Shown piece after piece: positions 29,551-33,415 of a DNA stretch of 33,415 nucleotides (within the stretch, counting starts at the first letter, position 1; every line of letters begins with the position of its first letter). The notes under the pieces are model-generated. The model saw only the letters and a program-made list of their open reading frames with translations. It had not been told where the DNA came from and made no database searches. The stretch is from a virus. The stretch spans positions 1 through 33,415 of IMG/VR virus record IMGVR_UViG_3300028610_001630; one strand, given 5' to 3'. The position numbers were made by a program, and so were the translations under genes.

Positions 29551-30306
29551 CTAAAACAATACCCCCTGAGCTAAACGGTTGTTAGCTATCTTGATATACT
29601 CAGGGTTGATATCGAAACCTATATAATTTCGTTGTAAATTCCGGGCTGCGACTGCTGTTGTCCCGGAACCCATAAACGGATCCAGAACAATATCGTCTGG
29701 CTTAGTAGAGAAAACAACGGCCCTCGAGACTAAAGCTATTGGCATTTGAGTAGGGTGGGCTTTTCTATTGGTCCCGGGCACGATGATCGCTTCCTTATGA
29801 TGAACGGATCCTGCAAATATAAAAGTTATATCGTCCCAATAATCATGTAATTGACCTCGAGGGCCCTTATCGTATTCAGTCCATCTCCATTTATTTTTCT
29901 TAATTTGAGCATAAGTATTAAATAAATAATCTTCCGTTTTGGCATATACAAGGATAGGCTGATAGCTATTCCAAAAACTCCTCTTACCGTGAGCGGCGGA
30001 TACATTCCGCCAAACAACTAAATTTATAAACACTCCCCGGGACCCGAGCATGGGGAATAATATCTGTAAGTGGCGAGGTATTGTCATTAAATAAATCGTT
30101 CCGGTATCCTTGAGCTTTCTAAAACAAAGGTCAATCCATTGTTCACACCATTCGTAATAATCCTGGCGCCTATCATTGGTAAGGCCATAATCCTTTCCAA
30201 CATTAAACGGTGGATCCGCAAAAATGAGGTCAATCGAACTATCAGAAATCGACTCGAGGCCCTCGAGTGCGTCAATACAATGAATCTTATTTATCCAGTC
30301 TCTCAA
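29551..30306 (-). CDS. DNA adenine/cytosine-N4 methyltransferase, beta-class, 251 aa
   Basis: Motif IV DPPF is at residues 31-34, ahead of the AdoMet-binding DPFMGSGTT at 209-217. This is the order of beta-class N6-adenine or N4-cytosine enzymes. HPTQMP (184-189) and a C-terminal FDINPEYIKIA strand complete the fold. It probably methylates phage DNA to avoid host restriction, or regulates genes. No restriction enzyme partner is adjacent except the HNH nuclease about 270 bases upstream. The start is a TTG at 30306 with GAGGAGGAG close by, overlapping the previous gene. DPPF leaves both target bases possible. Confidence 0.9.
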   Translation of the reverse strand: MRDWINKIHCIDALEGLESISDSSIDLIFADPPFNVGKDYGLTNDRRQDYYEWCEQWIDLCFRKLKDTGTIYLMTIPRHLQILFPMLGSRGVFINLVVWRNVSAAHGKRSFWNSYQPILVYAKTEDYLFNTYAQIKKNKWRWTEYDKGPRGQLHDYWDDITFIFAGSVHHKEAIIVPGTNRKAHPTQMPIALVSRAVVFSTKPDDIVLDPFMGSGTTAVAARNLQRNYIGFDINPEYIKIANNRLAQGVLF

Positions 30307-30508
30307 TTCTCCTCCTCAGATTCTCCAGCATATCCAGGGCAGCTTCTTTTCTAAGCAAACTGAGGCAGGTAATTAGGGTTTTCTTAATCATGTGATACTT
30401 AAATTTACACCCGGCAGAACAGAACTTTGCCCAAGATTTGCTTTTATTGATTTTCTCCTTACAGAGAGGGCCGAAGCATTTAGCGACCTTGCCTTCGGGG
30501 TCTATCAT
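30287..30508 (-). CDS. Small zinc-finger protein, 73 aa
   Basis: ATG 30508 overlaps the stop of a 14-codon frame (ATGA), and GGAAAGGG lies upstream. Four cysteines (CFGPLC and CSAGCK) form a probable treble-clef or zinc-ribbon site, followed by a long basic helix (LLRKEAALDMLENLRRRIERL). It could bind DNA or RNA and lies directly before the methyltransferase, overlapping it by 20 bases. Comparable small C4 proteins often accompany HNH nucleases in phages. Confidence 0.6.
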   Translation of the reverse strand: MIDPEGKVAKCFGPLCKEKINKSKSWAKFCSAGCKFKYHMIKKTLITCLSLLRKEAALDMLENLRRRIERLDK

Positions 30509-30549
30509 TTAATTCCCTTTCCATGCGTAACACGCATATTCCTGTCCAT
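30505..30549 (-). CDS. Candidate 14-codon leader ORF
   Basis: ATG 30549 has GGGAGGT upstream and the frame ends in an ATGA overlap with the zinc-finger gene. The peptide is MDRNMRVTHGKGIK. The DNA inside carries the hairpin ATGCGT-3-ACGCAT (30524-30538). It may be a coupling or leader peptide, or simply a chance short frame. Confidence 0.3.
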   Translation of the reverse strand: MDRNMRVTHGKGIK

Positions 30550-30575
30550 TTTTACCCTACCTCCCGAACTCCTGT

Positions 30576-31007
30576 TTAAGCGATTTTCCTCCACCAATCA
30601 TCAGGGGATAACCAAAGAAGCCCCACATGATTAATCCCTTTTAAAAACGCCAAGAATCTAACCACCATACCGTATTTCCAAGCTTCTATTTTATGGCATT
30701 CAGAACAAAGTAACAGCACATTCTCAGGATTAAATAATTCCCCGCCATCTTCTAAAGGGATTTTGTGGTGAACCTGAAAATCCTCTCTATTATATTTATT
30801 TTTATTCTTGCTTTCCTTGCCACAAACTTCGCATTTCATACCACGAGATTCATAAATCCAAATACCAAAATCAACAGCTCTGTTACGGTTGTAATATTCT
30901 TGCCGGTGCTCAGCATTACAATATTTACCCCGCCCTATCTTAACCCCACACCAGAAACAAAATCCAGTCGGTTTGTCGTCACCCAATTTCTTATATCTTT
31001 CCATCAT
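30576..31007 (-). CDS. HNH endonuclease, 143 aa
   Basis: The C-terminal half has the HNH pattern. A zinc pair CEVCGKE (59-62) is followed by VHHKIPLEDGG with the His pair at 80-81, then NPENVLLLCSECH with Asn96 and the second Cys pair 101/104. The N-terminal 35 residues carry another CxxC (CFWC) and a C/H pair. Such enzymes nick or cut DNA. In phages they act as homing nucleases or packaging partners of terminase. This one is far from the terminase genes and lies near the methyltransferase, so homing or defence roles are equally possible. ATG 31007 overlaps the previous stop. Confidence 0.85.
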   Translation of the reverse strand: MMERYKKLGDDKPTGFCFWCGVKIGRGKYCNAEHRQEYYNRNRAVDFGIWIYESRGMKCEVCGKESKNKNKYNREDFQVHHKIPLEDGGELFNPENVLLLCSECHKIEAWKYGMVVRFLAFLKGINHVGLLWLSPDDWWRKIA

Positions 31008-31378
31008 TCTAATTCCAATTCCAACTGCCCAAAGAAGTATTTCCTCCCGTTACTTTCCAACTTAGAGGCCATTTTCAATATGCTCAAACCTCTTTTCCTT
31101 TGGGATTTAACCGCTTTCTTTAATTCATTTTTATCGGTTATAATATAATAGCCCGGTGGGTAATCAGTGACAGACCCTATTGGTATTCCATGATTAACCC
31201 TTAATTCCCTAACTATTTTTCTAACTTTAATTTCTGCTATGGACTCACCCAGGCGGATATGAACGCACCTTGTTAGGGTGGGGACTGAGATAGCAAACTC
31301 CCGGCCCCGGTGATTGCTTATCTCATTAAAGACAACCCGTTCTTCTCGGTTAAAATGTTCTTTTGGAAACCAGGTCAT
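31004..31378 (-). CDS. Winged-helix-like DNA-binding protein, 124 aa
   Basis: It is flanked by ATGA overlaps on both sides. The centre reads as a winged helix: FNEISNHRGREF, ISVPTLTRCVHI, then SIAEIKVRKIVRELRVNHG, and a wing with GIPIGSVTDYPPGYYIITDK. A helical C-terminus with LKKAVKSQRKRG follows. The GIPI-GS...GYYI pattern is frequent in small phage replication or regulatory proteins. It probably binds DNA, with an unknown target. Translation is coupled to the HNH nuclease. Confidence 0.65.
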   Translation of the reverse strand: MTWFPKEHFNREERVVFNEISNHRGREFAISVPTLTRCVHIRLGESIAEIKVRKIVRELRVNHGIPIGSVTDYPPGYYIITDKNELKKAVKSQRKRGLSILKMASKLESNGRKYFFGQLELELE

Positions 31379-31662
31379 TGTTTATCCAGCACCTTCTCGA
31401 TATAAGCTTTGAGTTGGCTATCTGCCCCATTTAGAAAAGCTATCAATTCATTGATACCATCCTCTCTACCTATCACCTTCTGGAGAAAGGAGAGGATTGC
31501 TTGTTTAACCGATTCAATAGTTCTCCCACAGGCACAGCAATAAGCCATCTTCGACTCTTCCGCCGCCTCAATCACTTGGCTAATTACTTCCTTATCGTTC
31601 CCGTCAAGGTCAAAGTTATCCCGTATATATTTAGCCCTCTCAATCGCCTTCTCCAGTTTCAT
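31375..31662 (-). CDS. Hypothetical protein with single CxxC, 95 aa
   Basis: Start and stop both overlap neighbours as ATGA. The protein is mostly helical (KLEKAIERAKYIRDNFDLDG, then AEESKMAYCCACGRTIESV), with a lone CCAC motif in the middle and a leucine-rich C-terminus. No family recognised. Its tight coupling to the winged-helix gene suggests a related role. Confidence 0.55.
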   Translation of the reverse strand: MKLEKAIERAKYIRDNFDLDGNDKEVISQVIEAAEESKMAYCCACGRTIESVKQAILSFLQKVIGREDGINELIAFLNGADSQLKAYIEKVLDKQ

Positions 31663-31931
31663 CGGGGAGCCTCCTTTTGGCCTTCCGTAGCTTTAGCGGA
31701 GGGGGCCTCGGTTAGTAGGGAGAAAGCAAATTTAAGCCCCTCACCAACAGGAGTATGTTGTTTGTCGCTCCACGCTATTTCCTCTTTTAACTTCCCTGCC
31801 CATTTATCAAACCGCTTGGTGGTGGAGAGGAGGAGTTTAATGGCCTCATAAAATTCATCTGCTTCGTGTGATTGGTCTCCTGAGATATAGTCATCCCCTA
31901 TCTCAATCGCTTCCTTCCGGGTCATCGTCAT
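31659..31931 (-). CDS. Hypothetical protein, 90 aa
   Basis: ATG 31931 follows GGAGG. A start at 31958 would lie upstream of that site. The sequence is acidic and helical (TRKEAIEIGDDYISGDQSHE, then FYEAIKLLLSTTKRFDKW), ending in an Ala/Glu-rich tail. There are no cysteines. It is the first of four genes linked by ATGA overlaps and has no recognised family. Confidence 0.5.
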   Translation of the reverse strand: MTMTRKEAIEIGDDYISGDQSHEADEFYEAIKLLLSTTKRFDKWAGKLKEEIAWSDKQHTPVGEGLKFAFSLLTEAPSAKATEGQKEAPR

Positions 31932-31951
31932 TGGTGGCCTCCTTATTTTTG

Positions 31952-32095
31952 TTACCACTCATCTGGCATTGAGAACGCATCTTTTAAGAATTCCCAGATA
32001 GTTTTTTGTGTAAATGTCTTTCCCCTATCATACCCACCAAATATATAAACAAAAATCAGTACTACAAATACAAGAACGAATATATCTGTTATCAT
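31952..32095 (-). CDS. Small single-pass membrane protein, 47 aa
   Basis: I place the start at ATG 32095, preceded by AAAGGAAT. The longer frame from 32194 runs through structured element B and lacks a ribosome site. One membrane segment (ITDIFVLVFVVLIFVYIFGG) fills residues 2-21, and a short charged tail follows. Its size resembles small phage membrane peptides involved in lysis control or host-process inhibition. Its leader carries a three-way junction, so expression may be controlled. Confidence 0.55.
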   Translation of the reverse strand: MITDIFVLVFVVLIFVYIFGGYDRGKTFTQKTIWEFLKDAFSMPDEW

Positions 32096-32109
32096 CTTAT
32101 TCCTTTCAG

Positions 32110-32200
32110 ACCCCGGTGGCGGGGGAATCCGGCTTGTCCCCATACTTTTGTATGGAAACATCCCCTCTCCTACCTGCGTATCGTCAGGTCGCACCGGGGT
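32110..32200 (-). ncRNA. Structured element B: three-way-junction leader of the 47-aa membrane gene
   Basis: ACCCCGGTG (32110-32118) and CACCGGGGT (32192-32200) form a perfect 9-bp closing stem. Inside are GGGGA/TCCCC (32122-32126/32161-32165) around a perfect CCATAC-TTTT-GTATGG hairpin, and ACCTG/CAGGT (32172-32176/32185-32189). On the minus strand the ribosome site follows eight bases later. It looks like a structured leader or riboswitch-like RNA. Confidence 0.5.
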
Positions 32201-32203
32201 TCG

Positions 32204-32410
32204 CTATCTTGGCTTCTTAAACTTGACTTTTATCTTTTCCTGCTTCCTTGTCTTATCCGTAGAAGCATCATCCCTAAAGACTGTTAATCTAATCTTTGAC
32301 CTCTCTTTCTCAATAGTAAAGAGATGGGTTAAACCACAATCACAACATTCTAACCTGAAAAAGTGAGGCACAGGTAAAAGTAGATATTCCCCATTTTTTA
32401 AGTTATACAT
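32204..32410 (-). CDS. Small Cys-containing phage protein, 68 aa
   Basis: ATG 32410 has GAGAGGGAG upstream. The core FRLECCDCGLTHLFTIE carries a C-C-x-C-G-L-x-H motif, which recurs from memory in small phage proteins of unknown function and probably binds metal. The rest is strand-like and ends in a strongly basic tail (RKQEKIKVKFKKPR), so nucleic-acid binding is plausible. It stands between structured elements B and C. Confidence 0.6.
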   Translation of the reverse strand: MYNLKNGEYLLLPVPHFFRLECCDCGLTHLFTIEKERSKIRLTVFRDDASTDKTRKQEKIKVKFKKPR

Positions 32411-32443
32411 TACTCCCTCTCAACTTCCCTCCTCCTTTCAAAC

Positions 32444-32530
32444 TGGCTCCCGGAACCCACCTAAGCCCTATGTAATGGCTGGTGATTCAATGTTCAATTT
32501 TAGATACATAGTATTCACCGCCGGGAGCCA
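32444..32530 (-). ncRNA. Structured element C: 87-base element with a perfect 10-bp closing stem
   Basis: TGGCTCCCGG (32444-32453) pairs perfectly with CCGGGAGCCA (32521-32530). Inside, CTATGTA/TACATAG (32468-32474/32505-32511) pair, and GGTGA/TCACC (32481-32485/32515-32519) could add a crossing helix. It lies directly upstream of the 68-aa gene, with no U tract. Confidence 0.5.
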
Positions 32531-32577
32531 CAGCGGGGTTGACCGGATACCGGTCTAAGCTACAATCAACCCCCTGT
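32530..32577 (-). ncRNA. Structured element D: hairpin between the 150-aa gene and element C
   Basis: GGGGTTGA (32535-32542) and TCAACCCC (32566-32573) pair, flanked by ACAG/CTGT. A nested GACCGG-ATA-CCGGTC hairpin (32541-32555) competes for the two innermost bases. It starts eight bases after the stop of the 150-aa gene and abuts element C. Confidence 0.45.
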
Positions 32578-32584
32578 CATTACC

Positions 32585-33037
32585 TTAAAGTTCCTTACCC
32601 CATAGAGTTAGACTACCCCCTATTGTCAATGACCATTCGTTCTCATCGGGATTGTAAATCGCCCCGACATTCCCTAACTGTAAGGGGCCGATTGACAATA
32701 ATGACCCGGAGCAGCCAAACTCAATATCCAGTTCCTTACTTTCCTCCCGGGACGAGGCAAGGACATAGACTTCTACCCTGGGCTTAAAGGCGGTTTTTTC
32801 CTTTGCTTGATACTCGGCAAAGAAACCACCACCCAGGCCACTGGTCATAAAAGATGTCCGGGTGGGATTAAACTTCATTCTAATCATCTGAGCGGTCAAC
32901 ATCGGCCCAAACCTCACCGGCCCGATAGTATCCTCATCTGCCTTTACCCTATTAGCCCAAAATAGCAGAACAAGGGCAATGACACTGATGATTATCCAGA
33001 TAGTTCCCGCTCTCTTTAAATGCTGTCGTTCAATCAT
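32585..33037 (-). CDS. Secreted or membrane-anchored beta-rich protein, 150 aa
   Basis: ATG 33037 has a strong GGAGGTGAAC ribosome site that lies within the end of the upstream gene. The N-terminus is a signal-like segment ([20 protein letters not shown], residues 11-30) ending near VKADEDTIG. The remaining protein alternates strands and glycines ([17 protein letters not shown], then [13 protein letters not shown]), consistent with a small beta-barrel or beta-sandwich. It has no catalytic motif. It could be an envelope protein affecting adsorption, or a lysis accessory. No family recognised. Confidence 0.6.
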   Translation of the reverse strand: MIERQHLKRAGTIWIIISVIALVLLFWANRVKADEDTIGPVRFGPMLTAQMIRMKFNPTRTSFMTSGLGGGFFAEYQAKEKTAFKPRVEVYVLASSREESKELDIEFGCSGSLLSIGPLQLGNVGAIYNPDENEWSLTIGGSLTLWGKEL

Positions 33038-33415
33038 TCTTGTTCACCTCCTTCCATTTCTCCAGATATTCATTCCAACCTAAATCAGCCAACTTTTTTA
33101 GAATCGCTCCCGCTTCTTTTTTGTATTCCTTTTTGATTGTATCCCAACAAAATTTAAAGGCAAAAACTCTGCTGGCTTTCTCTTGTTGTTGCTTAGTGAA
33201 CTTACTTTTATAATTAATAACCAGTTGTATGAATATCTCATGTATCATTGAATAATTTTTCGCCCCTACCAGATTCGCCCCTACCAGATTCGCCCCTACC
33301 AGATTCGCCCCTCTCAGATTCGCCCCTTCCAGATACGCCCCTTCCAGATACGCCCCTACCAGATTCGCCCCTTCCAGATACGCCCCTCTCAGATTCGCCC
33401 CTTCCAGATACGCCC
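33030..33415 (-). CDS. Pentapeptide-repeat protein (partial, 5' end off contig)
   Basis: The frame is open from the contig edge and stops at 33030. The visible part begins with ten units of the A(N/Y)L(E/R/V)G type, each 15 bases, which fold as a right-handed quadrilateral helix in known pentapeptide-repeat proteins. A C-terminal domain of about 75 residues follows ([17 protein letters not shown], ending [13 protein letters not shown]), mostly helical and basic. Some such proteins mimic DNA and protect gyrase, but this one is not otherwise classified. The repeat explains the contig break. Confidence 0.85.
   Translation of the reverse strand, partial: AYLEGANLRGAYLEGANLVGAYLEGAYLEGANLRGANLVGANLVGANLVGAKNYSMIHEIFIQLVINYKSKFTKQQQEKASRVFAFKFCWDTIKKEYKKEAGAILKKLADLGWNEYLEKWKEVNKND
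33267..33415. repeat. 15-bp tandem repeat encoding pentapeptide units
   Basis: About ten copies of a 15-base unit (plus-strand form CGCCCCTACCAGATT, with CTTCCAGATA and CTCTCAGATT variants) reach the contig edge. They encode the A-x-L-x-G repeats on the minus strand. Copies alternate between a few nearly identical versions, which suggests recent duplication. Confidence 0.9.

Noticed and set aside
33267-33415. Tandem repeats at the contig ends considered as CRISPR arrays
   Set aside because: Units are 12 and 15 bases with no spacers and they translate into regular peptide repeats.

Overview
The window looks like a metagenomic contig from a tailed double-stranded DNA phage. No rRNA, tRNA, integrase or host housekeeping gene was recognised. 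The virion genes suggest a podovirus-like particle: terminase, portal, scaffold, an SU10-type major capsid protein, an SU10-type neck adaptor, a nozzle-like protein, fibres and three or four large internal (ejection) proteins. Promoters are sigma70-like, ribosome sites are GGAGG-like, and TGATG/ATGA/TAATG stop-start overlaps are common. The host cannot be named. An LLH-type holin and an M15-type peptidase fit a bacterial host. Both contig ends lie inside tandem-repeat genes, so they are probably assembly breaks.

Layout. Positions 1-3054 hold a leftward cluster of very small early or regulatory genes, including a ribbon-helix-helix protein, an XRE-type repressor and several unknowns. Two of its genes have promoter/hairpin/terminator leaders that look like attenuators. 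Positions 3055-3311 are a divergent control region with palindromic operators and a possible pseudoknot in front of the replication initiator. Positions 3312-28592 run rightward. A lambda O-like initiator with palindromic iterons inside its own gene comes first, followed by small DNA-binding proteins, a terminase small subunit and a glycosyltransferase. Next is a large terminase split into ATPase and nuclease ORFs by a sugar epimerase and a small HTH gene. Portal, scaffold, capsid, two more glycosyltransferases, neck, nozzle, fibres, internal proteins and an M15 peptidase complete the block. This block is interrupted at 19688-20376 by a leftward two-gene cassette: a membrane protein and a lipoprotein with a zinc-protease motif, with its own promoter. 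Positions 28579-33415 are leftward again: holin, a DNA methyltransferase, an HNH nuclease, small zinc-binding and winged-helix proteins, a secreted protein and a pentapeptide-repeat protein.

How it fits together. The O-like protein would start replication at its internal iterons. RHH and XRE proteins probably govern the leftward/rightward decision. The virion block builds a short-tailed particle. The sugar genes woven into it suggest glycosylation of the virion or of the cell surface. Holin and peptidase would release progeny. The most unusual points are the split terminase, the inserted protease cassette, and the number of long-stemmed RNA-like structures in the gaps. Several of these are intrinsic terminators placed directly in front of a ribosome site.
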